From positions 1-64,000 of the forward strand of contig JAAEAF010001127.1 of assembly GCA_011037195.1 (NCBI GenBank): a stretch of DNA of 64,000 nucleotides, in the 5' to 3' direction. This document shows positions 20,212-31,495 of this stretch, one piece after another (the stretch's first letter is position 1; every line of letters starts with the position of its first letter). A model generated the notes under the pieces. It had not been told where the DNA came from and did no database searches. It saw only the letters and a list, made by a program, of their open reading frames with translations. Source of the DNA: Triatoma infestans. Its lineage: Eukaryota > Arthropoda > Insecta > Hemiptera > Reduviidae. The translations under genes were made by a program, and so were the position numbers.

Positions 20212-21345
20212 TAATCGTGTAAAATTTTCGATATCGAGTTTTCACTGAAAATATCCATTTTTAGGTCCTATGAGTCGAAAAAAGAGGTATTTAGCAAATT
20301 ATCTGTGTATATGTACCTGTCTGTGGGCGGGAGCGGGGGCGAAAAATCGCAGAATGTTCAAACTTAATATTTCGTTAAAATGCTACCAGGAGACCTGAGA
20401 ATAAGCTTTTCGATCCACCGGAAGTGCCACTTTATTGAATGGTTTTTACAGTTTTTTGTGATTTTCTCGAAAACAGATCTAATAATTTTCTTTATACTTC
20501 TCATATCAACTATATACACAAAGATCTTCAACTTATATTTGAAACATTTCTCCGCGAAAAATTCCTTTAAGGTTACTTTTTGGGAAAGGATGGGGTTAGG
20601 TTTTTCTCTAAAGTGCTGGTTCAAATTATTACCCATTTCTATCAAGTAAATAATATTAATTAGCGATGAATTATTTAGCGATTTTTTTCCTTCCCAGAAT
20701 TAATAGGTAGTCGAAATAACGAGTTTGAAGAAAATCACATGCCCGGAAGTGCGTTTTTACAGAAAGTATTTTTCAGTTTCCTACTATTTTCTTTAAAACG
20801 GCTTCAACGATTTCCTTTAAACTCAGAATGTGAACTACACATATAATGAGCTACAACTTTTATTTGAACATTTCTCCGGGTAAAGGCATTTAAAAGGGAA
20901 GCGTACTGGACTCCACGCGGATGACCCGGGTTCGAGCCCAGCTGTGCTACCCTTAGATTTTTTCTTACTAGGAGCCTCTATAGCTCACTGTCCGGTGATG
21001 GACAATGTTGTCGGCAACGAAAGAACACTGTCCGGAAGCCGGCAGTGCACTGAGAAGGCTCCGGGCGCCAATGACCATGGATGTTGACGCACCTTAAATT
21101 AAAAAAAAGAAAAAAAAAGTCATTTAAGAGGGCTTTTAGGTAGGGTTAGGGTCTGTTTCCTTCTTAAGTGCTATCTTACAGGATTACTATACAATTGTGC
21201 TATCTACACAAAGTTAATTAGAAATGAATAGATTGCCAAAATTCTTAGTGAACAGTTTTTTCAGTTTTTGTGATTTTCTCCAAAAAAACAAGCACGAATT
21301 TCATTAACTTTGTTGCAGTAACTATACAATGTTGTAAATTGCATC
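20212..21345 (+). repeat. rep-1 copy interrupted by a SINE
   Basis: Blocks GTAATCGTGTAAAATTTTCG (20210), GAGTTTTCACTGAAAATATC, CGATCCACCGGAAGTGCCAC (20411), TTTGAAACATTTCTCCGCG (20538), CATGCCCGGAAGTGCG (20738), ATTTGAACATTTCTCCGGG (20861), and after the SINE CATTTAAGAGGGCTTTTAGG (21121), then CAGTTTTTTCAGTTTTTGTG (21252). The module order matches the copy at 4163. Confidence 0.65.
20899..21120 (+). mobile_element. tRNA-derived SINE with 12-bp target-site duplication
   Basis: A 222-bp insertion in rep-1. Flanks: CATTTAAAAGGG at 20887-20898 and CATTTAAGAGGG at 21121-21132, one mismatch. The head carries a B box (GGGTTCGAGCCC, near 20929) but appears 5'-truncated, since no convincing A box is left. 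The body follows and ends CGGGCGCCAATGACCATGG, ATGTTGACGCACC and an A-rich tail (from about 21095). The 3' tail is shared with SINE pieces at 15002, 34891 and 35387. Confidence 0.85.
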
Positions 21346-23089
21346 CACCTTTCAAATTTTCTTCAAATATGGATTGTTTTGTTCCAACAGCGATAAGTGA
21401 GGAAACTCATTGAGAGAACAAACACTCTGCAATGAAAAGACAATTTTGAAGGAAGCGTGTCGGCTGAGCGACCCCTCTCCCCCTCTCTTCATAAATTAAT
21501 TTCCCCAGAAAAATGTTTCAAACAAAATTTATAGACTCCATGTAAACAAAAAATCATTTAAACGTGACAATTGCACCATATGTAGATTACGTTTGTATAA
21601 GTTACATTTTTCTCGCCATACCCCCAACTACCCCTACCCGCTACCTTATTATGAAAAACCGTTGGTTCGCTTTTCATGTGAAAAAACATTCTGTTTTCAA
21701 TCTAAGAAAAACGTTCGCTTGTTACGAAATAAGTGGCCTCCAACAAAACGTCATCTACGTTAAAATTGCGTTGCAGTTGTTTTCCAGGAATTCGGCAAAA
21801 ATTTAAAATTGAATTCAGTAAAGTGGGAACTTCCAGTTAAAGAATTTTTACCGTAAACTTCCTGCCACATACTGCACTGTACTGGTAATTCCCACAAATA
21901 AATTATCACTTGTTTTGTTTGTGATTTTTGAGTTTTTGAGTTTCGCTGTTTACATACCTGGCATACATATATACATATACATACATATATACATAACTAT
22001 AAAACACCTTTTTTTATTAAAAAAAAAAGTATTCAGGCTAAGAGAAAGAACAGATGTCTTAACCAGAGAATTAAATACAATTTGCTTTTATAACAGATGG
22101 TCTTTAAAAACTGCTGGTCATCACAGAAAATGCTGGTATCAGCGGGTTTAAATCTTGCCCAATCACAGTGCCAGAAAACATTAATAGTAAGAGAAACCCA
22201 AATCTTTTTCGCCTATAAAAATTTTCGCTCACATTAGCAACAAACGACAATAAATTTCTAGACCCAAAAAAAAAGTTACCATCAGGTTTCCGGAAGAAGA
22301 AAAGCACATGTTCAATGGATGGCATTTTTCTTTCTTAGTTAGGACGATATTTCTTTTTAATCTATTTCAAACGCCATCATTCACAATACCTTGTAACTTC
22401 CGGTCAGTTTTCCAGTTAAACATGCGGTCGCAAGAAATTCTTTTGTTATGTGATCAATAAAGTTTTACTAAAGTTGCTTGCGTCTTTTCCGCCTCTTTTT
22501 CATCCCCTCCCCCAACCTAATTTTATTGTTATTAAAGAACTGAACAACACAAAATATAGATTTCTTCATTTTTCCTCAATTCCAGGATATTCTACAAGGA
22601 CATCATGTTATTAATCTGTTATTAACAGCAAGGCTGTCGATTGTACACTGGAGCTTTACTGTTAATGACTGTTGCAAAACCGGATGTAGATAATGACACT
22701 AGTTCATGAATAGATAATAGTAATTACTAAGATAATTCCAAATTTTCTGTCAACGCACTAAACAATAAGTAGAAATAATTATAGCTTAACTTGAGTTTTT
22801 GCTTGACTTTGTCTATTTCGTTGATAATGTAAGTACTATTTGTGTTAAGCCACATTATACTTACATGCATATACCAAATTCTTACTTACTATTATTTATT
22901 CGTCAGTGGGGACAGACCAAATTCACGCTATCCAAAGCCCCATTGGGCCCATATTTGACCTCCCTATTTTACTTTTTCCTACACCTAGTAAGAGGAAGCA
23001 GATTTTCGAATTTATTTTTTTTTGCCTCTTGAACTTACGCAAACAGCCAGTTTGTAAGTGATATTGGGGGATGTAAACATTGGGTTTTC
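21346..23089. other. Noncoding, no gene recognised
   Basis: AT-rich. Contains a TATACATA-type short repeat near 21965-21995 and a rep-1-like end near 22988 (AGTAAGAGGAAGCAGATTTTC). Frames are short and featureless. Confidence 0.4.
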
Positions 23090-23157
23090 TTTTGTTATGT
23101 CCTGGTTATTTTATTTCATTTATTTGTTTTCCTTTTATTGTGGTTGTTAATGTAATT

Positions 23158-24386
23158 TTAGACTTTCAGATTGTTATTTTTAATAAAGTTATATATTTCC
23201 ATGTAAATCCTACCATCATCATATGACAAGATGGTATTCAAATTTGCGGGGAGAGGGCAACCCGTTGTTAGGACAGCCTTCCACAGTTGGTCCCTTCCTT
23301 TATTGTTTTTGGAACATTCTAATATTAAATGGTTGGTATCTGCTATAGTATCTGGGGAGCAAGAACAATTTGGATCTACGTTTATACCAATTCTGGCTAG
23401 GTGTTGAGGTGAATAATTATGGTTAAATCGTAGACGGGTAATTGTGCTATGGAATTTTCTATTGCAATTAGTATATTTGAGGAACCAAGGTGTTTTGGGG
23501 ATATAGGGCTGTATAGATGTATAAAACCGGCCTTTAGACTGTTTTGACAAGCTATACTCCTTCTCCCATTCACTGTAACTAGCAGCTTTTAAATAACTTT
23601 TTATGTCTGTTGTTAAAAGTGAATTTGGAGATATCTCTTGTTGTGTTATGGCTTCCTTTGCCTTAACATCAGCCATTTCATTTCCTCTCAAGCCTATAAG
23701 TCCCTTCACCCAGATTAAATGAACTGATTTACTTTTCTGTAAAATGTTAATTATTAATTGGACTGTTTCCAGAATTAGAGAGGAAGCGTTATTTCCAGGG
23801 TCTTTTAATTTTTCGAGGACGCTCTTACTGTCTGAGAGAATTAGGACTAGAGGTTGGTCTATTGTATCAATGTATCGTAAGCATGGAATATTGCGAATAG
23901 TTCGGCAGTGAATATAGATGAGTATCTGTTTAGTTTAAATTGCAAGGTAGAGTTAGTGTTTATTCGCACACCCGACACCCTCACGACTCTTAGACCCATC
24001 TGTAAAGATTTGGTAACCGCCAGGAAAGCAGCGGTGCAACTTGTCCATAAGCAACGCATTATTAACAGAATTGGCAACGTTTTCTTTGTATTGATAAAAA
24101 TTAGTGTGAATATTTTTCAGAAATTTCATAGAGCAGAAAATATCACAACTAAAAATCGGTAATAATTTGTAACGTTTTATTTGTTGTGAGAAGTGTGACA
24201 GATTTCAGAATTGTTCAACCAAAGTGGGGACCTTCTTTTTGTGCCAAAATTTCTCTATAAATACTCCTGGAGTGATTCTACAAATCTTTTGAATACAAGG
24301 ATGATTTTGAATGTAAAGCCTTTCGATAATGAAGCGTGACGCCAGCAACTTCCTTCTGATTGCCAGAGGATGCTGCTTGGATTCCG
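23158..24386 (-). pseudogene. LINE B RNase H and C-terminal region, frameshifted
   Basis: Continuation of ORF2 after its frame breaks near 24390. In shifted frames: QIFTDGSKSREGVGC (about 23970-24005), holding the first RNase H aspartate; FTAELFAIFHAYD (about 23880-23915), holding the catalytic glutamate; ILSDSKSVLEKLK (about 23815-23855), holding the next aspartate; then VHLIWVKGLIGLRGNEMAD (about 23660-23730), the usual LINE RNase H end. A C-terminal region with INVDPNCSCSPDTIADTNHLI follows, then the stop at 23158. At least three frameshifts. It would have removed template RNA during element synthesis. Confidence 0.75.
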
Positions 24387-26294
24387 CTAAGAGAGCGTTA
24401 GTTGGATAGACCTCAGGGCGCCCAGACAGCTCCTCAAGGCTTTATATTGTAACTTATCAATTTGTTTTAAGTGAGTGGTGGCAGCATCTCCATAGAGAAA
24501 GCACCCATAGTCTAGTCTTGACAATACCAACTGCCTGTATATCATTAGCGATATTGTTAAATCAGCCCCATAATTGACGTGATTAATACATCTTACAATG
24601 TTGATGCACTGTTCACACTTTTTAATCATGTAATTTATATGTTGTTTCCAGAGAAGTTTTCCGTCAATAAACATACCTAGTGTCTTCATTACTGGTTCTA
24701 TTCGTAAATGGTAACTTCCTAGTTTCACTGGAGATTGTATAGAATACCTCCTTTTACGAGTGAAGACAGTTACGCTACTCTTTTCTTCGGAGAGCAGGAG
24801 ACCATTGTTAGTGCACCATCCGTCAAATAGTTTCATTGCTCTATCAAGTTTCTTTATAGCTTCCTCCAATATTTTGTGGTTACTATAGAGTATTATGTCG
24901 TCAGCAAATTGTGAGACGCTGATTTCCGCTCCTATAGATTCACCCAAGTTTGCTGTGTACATATTAAATAGCAGTGGACTTAATACAGCTCCTTGCGGAA
25001 GGCCGACATGTGTTTGTCTTGGTCCATATATTTTTCCATTATATCTTATTTGTATGGAACGTGTCGAAAGAAAGTTATACACGTGGCGAACGATCCTGGT
25101 AGGGGTGCCACTGGATATCATTTTATGTATAAGTATTGGAATCTGGACGTTGTTGTAAGCATTTGTTAGGTCCAGGTTTGCGGCAACCATAAACTTGTTA
25201 TCGGAGAATGAATTATGTACTTCCATTATGAAACTGGACAGTGCATCTAATGTACAGCGTTTTTTCCTGAATCCGTTTTGATATGTAGGAAGTTTACTTT
25301 CAGATTCGATCCACCATTCCAATCTTGTTTTTAACAACCTCTCAAATGTTTTCCCGACACAAGAGGATAAGGCTATTGGCCTGTAAGATTCATATCGCTC
25401 CACATCTTTTCCTGGCTTTAACAATGGTACGACTACTTGTTTACTCCAATCTTCAACCCTTACATGTTTGGTCCAAATTTCGTTCAGAATGTGGAATAAT
25501 GTCTTTTTCCCTGATTCCGAGAGATGCGTAAGCATCGGATAGTGGATCATATCTTCACCCGGAGAGGTGTTTGTGTTAACTTTGATCGCTTGAAGCAGCT
25601 CTGGATAACCGAAAGGTTTATTTAATGCGTGAGAGTTATCTGATACTTCTGGCAGTTGGTACCGCTCAGGAACTATTTCAGGGGTCAAGGAATTCAAAAA
25701 TTCTGTGACCCATTCACCACTTGTAGACATCGCCTTTCGGAAGCCATGCCTGAGGGCCTTCACCCTACTCCAAATCTCTTTTACTGGCGTGTTTTTATTA
25801 AAAGAGGAGCAGAATTCTATCCATTTTTCTTTCTTTTTTATTTTGTACACTCGACGGCACTGAGCTGTAGCCTTTTTACACTTTATGAAATTAGCCCAAG
25901 TAGGTGAGTATTTATACGTTTTAAAAGCTGAAATGTTATTTTCTTTCAGTCTGTCACACTCTCTGTCCCACCATGGTTTGGGGGGGAATTTTGCTTTATG
26001 TCCTAGATATGGCTTTATTTGTGGAATAGATTGATCTGAGGCTGTATGTATAATATTTATGAATTTGTTGTAATTGGACTGAGGGTCTTCTCCTAGTTTT
26101 AATTCTGCTAAAAGTTTTTCTGTTAACAATGCGTAGCTGTTCCAGTCAGCCAGCTTCACATTCCATTTTTTGTTAGACGAGGGATTACTATTATTGTTAT
26201 TGTAAGTGTTGTTAATGTTGTTGTTATTGTTAATGTTTATTAGTATGCCCATGTGGTCAGATCCAAATGGTTCTTCTATGACAAACCATTCCAA
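24387..26294 (-). CDS. LINE B ORF2 remnant: reverse transcriptase
   Basis: A 635-residue open frame. Residues 2-19 contain FGSDHMGILI, the final endonuclease motif. An asparagine-rich tract fills residues 20-40. PWWDRECDRLKENN near 108 is the EN-RT linker. RT motifs follow: YRPIALSSCVGKTFERLL (304-321), QNGFRKKRCTLDAL (339-352), LDLTNAYNNV (374-383) with the catalytic Asp 375, GLPQGAVLSPLLFN (431-444), FADDIILYS (463-471) with both catalytic aspartates, and the thumb region after. The frame stays open through the whole RT, so this part is well preserved although both ends are damaged. The first ATG is only the first start within truncated endonuclease sequence; the true ORF2 start is lost. 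Confidence 0.85.
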   Translation of the reverse strand: MEWFVIEEPFGSDHMGILININNNNNINNTYNNNNSNPSSNKKWNVKLADWNSYALLTEKLLAELKLGEDPQSNYNKFINIIHTASDQSIPQIKPYLGHKAKFPPKPWWDRECDRLKENNISAFKTYKYSPTWANFIKCKKATAQCRRVYKIKKKEKWIEFCSSFNKNTPVKEIWSRVKALRHGFRKAMSTSGEWVTEFLNSLTPEIVPERYQLPEVSDNSHALNKPFGYPELLQAIKVNTNTSPGEDMIHYPMLTHLSESGKKTLFHILNEIWTKHVRVEDWSKQVVVPLLKPGKDVERYESYRPIALSSCVGKTFERLLKTRLEWWIESESKLPTYQNGFRKKRCTLDALSSFIMEVHNSFSDNKFMVAANLDLTNAYNNVQIPILIHKMISSGTPTRIVRHVYNFLSTRSIQIRYNGKIYGPRQTHVGLPQGAVLSPLLFNMYTANLGESIGAEISVSQFADDIILYSNHKILEEAIKKLDRAMKLFDGWCTNNGLLLSEEKSSVTVFTRKRRYSIQSPVKLGSYHLRIEPVMKTLGMFIDGKLLWKQHINYMIKKCEQCINIVRCINHVNYGADLTISLMIYRQLVLSRLDYGCFLYGDAATTHLKQIDKLQYKALRSCLGALRSIQLTLS

Positions 26295-26460
26295 TCTAGT
26301 AGCAAGAGACGGTGAACAAATAGTGAGATCAACTGCCGAAGGCTGTCTGTTTGGTCTATGTAGAAGAGTTGGTGTGCCATCATTGATGATGCAGAGGTTT
26401 TCATTATGAATTGCATCTACTAGTTCGGAGCCTTCGTAATCATTCAGTACACAACCGTAG

Positions 26461-27237
26461 CTAGAAAGATGAGCGTTCTTCAGTCAGCATTTTGTTATTT
26501 ACATATTTTTTACGGGTAAGACGTCTAATCCCAATGGGGGGTGAAGGAGATATGAGTTCAGTCAGTATTTCATTATCCTCTAAGTTAACATCAACATCCC
26601 TGATTACGCCAGTACATTGGACTCTAAAATTAGGAATGTATGCAGTTATTTCTCTTTCTTTGAGAATTTCAAGATTCAACAAATCATTGGCAGCTTGTGG
26701 TGTGCGTGTTGTTACTTTCATTCTATTTTGACCAGTGACTGAAATATCGACTATTTCATCTTTATGTGCGTTTGATGACTTAAACAGCCACTTACCCAAT
26801 GCCATCCTATGTACTTTACCTAAGTTGCCTTTATTACCTTCTAAATTAACCACATACGGACCTTTGTCAGTATTACGGTAACGATTTTTAACGGCTCTAT
26901 TAATATAATCTGATTTACTAGGGGGTTGATTTTTAATAGGAATTCTGTTTTCATGAACATGAACCTTACTGATGCTACTCAACACTGTATCCCCAGATCT
27001 TTTATTACCTCGTACCATAGGTTCACTCAAGGTTTTTGGGGTTGAATTAGATGTCATATTGGGATTAGAAACAATTTGTTCCACTTCCATATTGTTAGTA
27101 TCATTCTCGCAAATCTTAATTGTAGTATTAGTGTCACAGACAATGTTATCAGCACTTCCGTCACCAACATGTAACTTATCTGACTTTGTATTTGTTGACG
27201 GGGGCCCAACGCCCCCGCTGCACGCAGACATTTTCAC
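26461..27237 (-). CDS. LINE B ORF1, truncated Gag-like protein
   Basis: 258 residues beginning MKMSACSGGVGPPSTNTK, with a Ser/Thr/Asn-rich N-terminus and then a Gag-core region (KVHRMALGKWLFKSSN, KVTTRTPQAANDLLNLEIL, ITAYIPNFRVQCTGVIRDVD). That core resembles the RRM-like part of I-type ORF1 proteins. The CCHC knuckles expected about 40-60 residues further on are missing: the frame stops at 26461, and the sequence beyond is endonuclease (NDGTPTLLHRPN, SAVDLTICSPS near 26330-26420). The truncation results from the internal deletion, not from a family feature. Confidence 0.7.
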   Translation of the reverse strand: MKMSACSGGVGPPSTNTKSDKLHVGDGSADNIVCDTNTTIKICENDTNNMEVEQIVSNPNMTSNSTPKTLSEPMVRGNKRSGDTVLSSISKVHVHENRIPIKNQPPSKSDYINRAVKNRYRNTDKGPYVVNLEGNKGNLGKVHRMALGKWLFKSSNAHKDEIVDISVTGQNRMKVTTRTPQAANDLLNLEILKEREITAYIPNFRVQCTGVIRDVDVNLEDNEILTELISPSPPIGIRRLTRKKYVNNKMLTEERSSF

Positions 27238-27240
27238 CAG

Positions 27241-27539
27241 AAGAAGGTTTTAATTATAATAATAACTAAATAAATAAGAGGGAAAAAAGAAGAAAAAAAC
27301 GAAAGAAAAGCAAAGAAAAGAAAGGAAAAAAATAGAAAAAAAAAATAAAATAAAATAAAAAATAAAAATAAAAAGACCCACAGTAATAATAACTATGGAA
27401 AATAAACTAAAATCACTAAAATTTTAACCTAAAGGTAATAGAATAAAATAAAAATAAATTAAAACTAAAAATTTAGAGAATTAAGAATAGAGCACAGTGC
27501 AATACACAGACACTTTTTACCGATGTTGACTGTTTGAAG
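27241..27539. repeat. A-rich low-complexity sequence upstream of LINE B
   Basis: Runs of A with G, then AATAAA-like repeats (27275-27375). It lies at the 5' side of the minus-strand LINE. No gene. Confidence 0.6.
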
Positions 27540-27620
27540 GTCAAACAACGACTGATTTTCGAAATTGTTTACCGGAAATACGTTTTTTGGAGTGATACGT
27601 AAAAATAGTTATTAGTGAAT

Positions 27621-27659
<39 letters not shown>

Positions 27660-27860
27660 CTCAAACGTGGTATTCAGACGAAGATTTCGGATACATCCGA
27701 CTTTCCCCCAACAGTTCGACGTTAATGAATGTTTATTTTTCAGCCTTTCGTGATTCTCTAGTAAAAGGATCCAACGATTTTCTTTAAACTTGGAATGCTT
27801 GCTGCAACCTATCACTTTTATTTGAATTTTTTTTTTTGAAAACATATATTTTAGAGAGTT
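27540..27860 (+). repeat. rep-1 copy with TG microsatellite
   Basis: Blocks CTGATTTTCGAAATTG, ACCGGAAATACG, GTGAATGGTGTGTG, then (TG)n at 27622-27657, AGCTCAAACGTGG, CAGCCTTTCGTGATTCTC and CCAACGATTTTCTTTAAAC. The microsatellite is at the same internal site as in other copies. Confidence 0.6.
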
Positions 27861-29427
27861 GTTGAGGTCTGCCAGTTAGTCGGTTTGTTTAAATTTAAAC
27901 TCGCACAAGCTTTCATAGTTTTGACATAGAGCGCTCCACATAGACCTTTCAGTTTCATTGAAACTATTTTTTGTTCCAGGGATTGATTTTTGGAGAGTTG
28001 TGTATGTGTGACGTTAGTTTGCTCCAGAGTGCTACTTTAGAATAATGTACGTTTGCTTAATAATAAGTTCCATTGAACATGTCGCTAAAATTCCAAATTT
28101 TAATCGGAACTTTTGTTTACAGAATAGGTTATTGGAGTTTGTTTGGAATTTCCTTGAATAGAACATCAATTATATCATTTAAATATGGAATGATTACAAA
28201 TGCTAAAAATGTTGAATCGAATTAAGATAAAATTTTTACAATTCAATTCTGAATTTTAATGATTTATACCAAGATGAAATCCGAATTGTGGCAATGGGAA
28301 AGTTATAAGTAGAACGGAAGTAGTAAAATGGAAAAGTTAATAAAATTCCTTCAACTCTGGCCGTAAAGATTAGTATCAATTATTGCTAAGATATATATTT
28401 AGCCTTGTTGCATAAGCTGTGGCTAAACTACAGCGATTTGAGTCGTCCCAGAACTTACGCCACTATTGTAGGAATCACTAAGCTGTACGCCCACCCGCCA
28501 TCTCGCTATCTAGCTTGAATAGATTCTATAAATGTTTGATCAGCTACCAAAGATGGGATTAATTCCTTTCTGTATTGTTGTCTATCGTAACCCCGTAATC
28601 GATTAATACTACCCCGATAAACTATAATAGCACTTTAGAGCAAAACATAACTCCGCACCTCTCCCAAATACCATCGTCAATGATTTTTTCCGGTGAAATG
28701 TTTCAAAAAGTTGTCTTACTTGCCCAGAGCCTGGCCTTCACGAAGATTTCGGGCAAAATCCATCAACCAAAAATGCCGCATTACTGAATTGGGTTGTTAG
28801 GGGGTTGCTAGGACTCGGTTTTTGTTGTTGTTGCTGTTGTTATTGTTGATTATTTTATGTTGCATTTTCTCTTTTGGGATGTTGTTGTGCTAGGGATGTT
28901 TAGTGAAGTATATAGTTTGTTTGTTATATAAGCTTGATTATTCGTAACAGATTTCGCGTTACATTTAATTTTCAATTTCCACCGACAATAAAAAGGAAAA
29001 ATTAATATTGGTCTAACCTATTTCCCAGAAATAACATGAAATTAAAATTATTTGAAGTTCTCTAATATTTACACCAACAATGTTTGTATTCAATTTGCTT
29101 TCATGGTTTTATTTATTTTTAATCTAAATTTGGTCTCTCTTTCACATTGTGAAAATAAGAAGCGATTATAAGTTTACTCAAATCATACTACGCAAGCGTG
29201 GTTAATAAGAGACTTTTGTTATATTTTAATTGAAAATTTTATTTTAAATAAAGTAAACAAATGTTTCGGCAATATTCGAGATGTTTCGTTATATCTATTT
29301 ATTTTGGGATTAGTTCATTAGTGAAGTGGATGTCGGCAGTGTAAAGTGCTGTAGAGTGCCGTAATTGCGCTGATATTGAGAATTTGCTACATATTTCCTA
29401 GATTACTCTTTGTTAAATCGCTTTTTT
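27861..29427. other. Noncoding, no gene recognised
   Basis: Only a scrap of rep-1 (GGGCAAAATCCATCAACC near 28753) and a short GTT/TTG repeat (28818-28850) are noticed. Confidence 0.4.
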
Positions 29428-29625
29428 AAGGGACGGATGTTGGTGTAGTGATTATGAGCATGGACTTATAACTAGGAGGTCCCCTGTTCGAGTCTCGCGT
29501 ACAACTGCTAAATTTTAAATTAGTTCAAAAAATGTTTATAGTAAAGTAGGTTGTTTCCGCTCCTAATTCCAAGACACCTAATTAGTCGGACATAAAGCCT
29601 GCCTTTAAAAAAAAGGCATTACGTT
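29428..29625 (+). mobile_element. tRNA-derived SINE, second type
   Basis: GGATGTTGGTGTAGTGATTATG resembles an A-box region, followed by an anticodon-like loop in GGACTTATAACTAGG and a B box in CTGTTCGAGTCTCGCG (about 29488-29503). A non-tRNA body continues, with an A run and the hairpin-like GCCTTTAAAAAAAAGGC near 29600-29616. The head sequence differs from the SINEs at 5837 and 20899. No target-site duplication was identified. Confidence 0.6.
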
Positions 29626-30734
29626 ACTTTAAATCTCTCTTTAGAACATTGGGTTTATGCAGATTTCTCTTTTGGAAAGTTTTAAAAATATTCTATTAGA
29701 AAAAACAAATCCATCTTATGGCAGCTTGGTATATGAGCTGACTAGGTTCAGGATGATCAGTTTGTATTGTTTTTTTAGGAAATTGGGCGTAGAACGGTGT
29801 GATTATACAATCAACTTGTTGATGAAGTATTACATTATATTTGAGTGGGTGCCTAATGATAGGGTCACCTTGGTGACACATAGAGGTTAGAGAGTGTGTG
29901 TGTGAAAAACGCCCGACGATGTGAAGTAGAGCTGAAATAGAGAAAAACGAAGCCGGAAGGGGATGGGCATTCATCTAAAATTATTAACACACCAGTTACA
30001 CTCTTCCTCTGTCTACGTTCATTGTAACGATACTAGGTCTACAAAGATGGTAGTAATAATAATAATGATAGCAGCGTATTTCTGATCTGATAATCAGTCT
30101 GTGAGGGTAGCTGATGTAGCGTACAATCCTAAGGGGAGTTAATGCACCATGAGAGGAGAAAAGGGATTCTGTAGCCGGGAGGGATTTCAACCTAAAACTA
30201 ACGTATTGTTGCTTTATTACTTACCCCAAGTAACAGACAGTTGTAGGGGAAAGTGAAGTATTGAATATCACATGATAACTTCTTGCTGACGAGTAAATAA
30301 TCATTATAATAAGTTCAAATTCAGGGAAGTTTGTTAATTACTATTAGAAATTTGGCACCACTGTTGCACAAATTTGATATAAATACGATTAAACTTTACT
30401 GCTAAAATACTGTTACCGTTTTGAAATTGAGAAAATGTTACCTTTCTGAGTATGAGAAAATGTTTTAGTCGAATGTGAGTATTTTTAGGTAAATGTTGAC
30501 CCAAAAAATGAATATTCACAGTCACCTCAATGTTATTTTTCGTTCAGGAAACGGAAAGTTATCACTAGCGATACCAGGGAAACTTTATTAAATTTTTTTT
30601 TCTCTATTTTTCGCGATTTCATCGAAAATAGTTTCAATTCAGGGTGTCTTAAAACATTACTCACAATACCGATTACACAATAAACTGCCGATTACTTTTA
30701 TTACAAAATTGTTTACTCTCTCACTACTACTACT
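29626..30734. other. Noncoding, no gene recognised
   Basis: Short frames only; a rep-1-like scrap (TTTTCGCGATTTCATCGAAAA) is near 30606. Confidence 0.4.
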
Positions 30735-31495
30735 ACGTAGTAAGAGAAGTACGGTGATCGTATCAAATTTTTGAAAGTATTTCACCAGAAATTTCATCAA
30801 GTATTTCACCGGAAATACATATTCTGAGGCCTCCTGAGTCCGATAAAAATATTTTTAGCGAATGGTATGTGTGTTTGAACAACATATTACTCAAATTTAG
30901 TATTCCATTTAGTATTACACTATCTACACACTTAAATATATCTACCACTTTTATTTTTAACATTTAAAACATATCTTATAAACATAAAAACGACCTTAAC
31001 GATTCCTGGTAGCTTGGAGTACTAAATGCACAAATGTTAGCACATCACTTTCGTGATATTTTTCCAAAAAAAAAATTATATCATTAGTTCTGCGTAAACT
31101 GCTGGCGTTAAATTTCAAATGTTAGATGGGATTTGTTCAATGTTATTGGCGCCTTCTTCTGGAGTACAATGCAATCATTGCACTATATGCCTGGGTATTT
31201 TTTTTTTATTTGTTATATTAATGCTTTTTTTAAAATTACAAATCTTATAAAAAGCAGGAGTTCAGTAAGTAACAAAAACAGAGGATCGCTTTCTTATAAA
31301 AGAATAGAAAATAAAGACAAGGCACAAAACTGGCAGAAACAATATAATAGATGATATTAGTTAATAAATTGATAATTTTTTAGTAATTTTTAACATTAAA
31401 CTAGCATAAAAAATCAGCTCTCTACTCCACCAACATATTTAACAAGCTGTAAGAGGCAGTCATGTGAGTGCTTCACACCAGATTTTATTTGTTTA
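30735..31495 (+). repeat. rep-1 pieces
   Basis: Left end TAGTAAGAGAAGTACGGTG and CGTATCAAATTTTTGAAAG near 30738, with a local duplication of TATTTCACC.GAAAT, GGCCTCCTGAGTCCGATAAAA (30818) and GAATGGTATGTGTG. The right end GTCATGTGAGTGCTTCACACC is at 31459. Much of the middle is too diverged to align by eye. Confidence 0.45.

Larger units (their letters stand above)
23090..27240 (-). mobile_element. LINE B, internally deleted non-LTR retrotransposon with RNase H
   Basis: Minus-strand order: ORF1 (27237-26461), the last part of the endonuclease (about 26460-26250), reverse transcriptase (to about 24390), RNase H and a C-terminal region (to 23158), then a short 3' UTR with AATAAA-type signals (23090-23150). 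Presence of RNase H after RT suggests the I-like group. ORF1 ends abruptly and endonuclease sequence starts mid-domain, so the CCHC part of ORF1 and the N-terminal endonuclease are missing. No target-site duplication was found. Confidence 0.8.
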
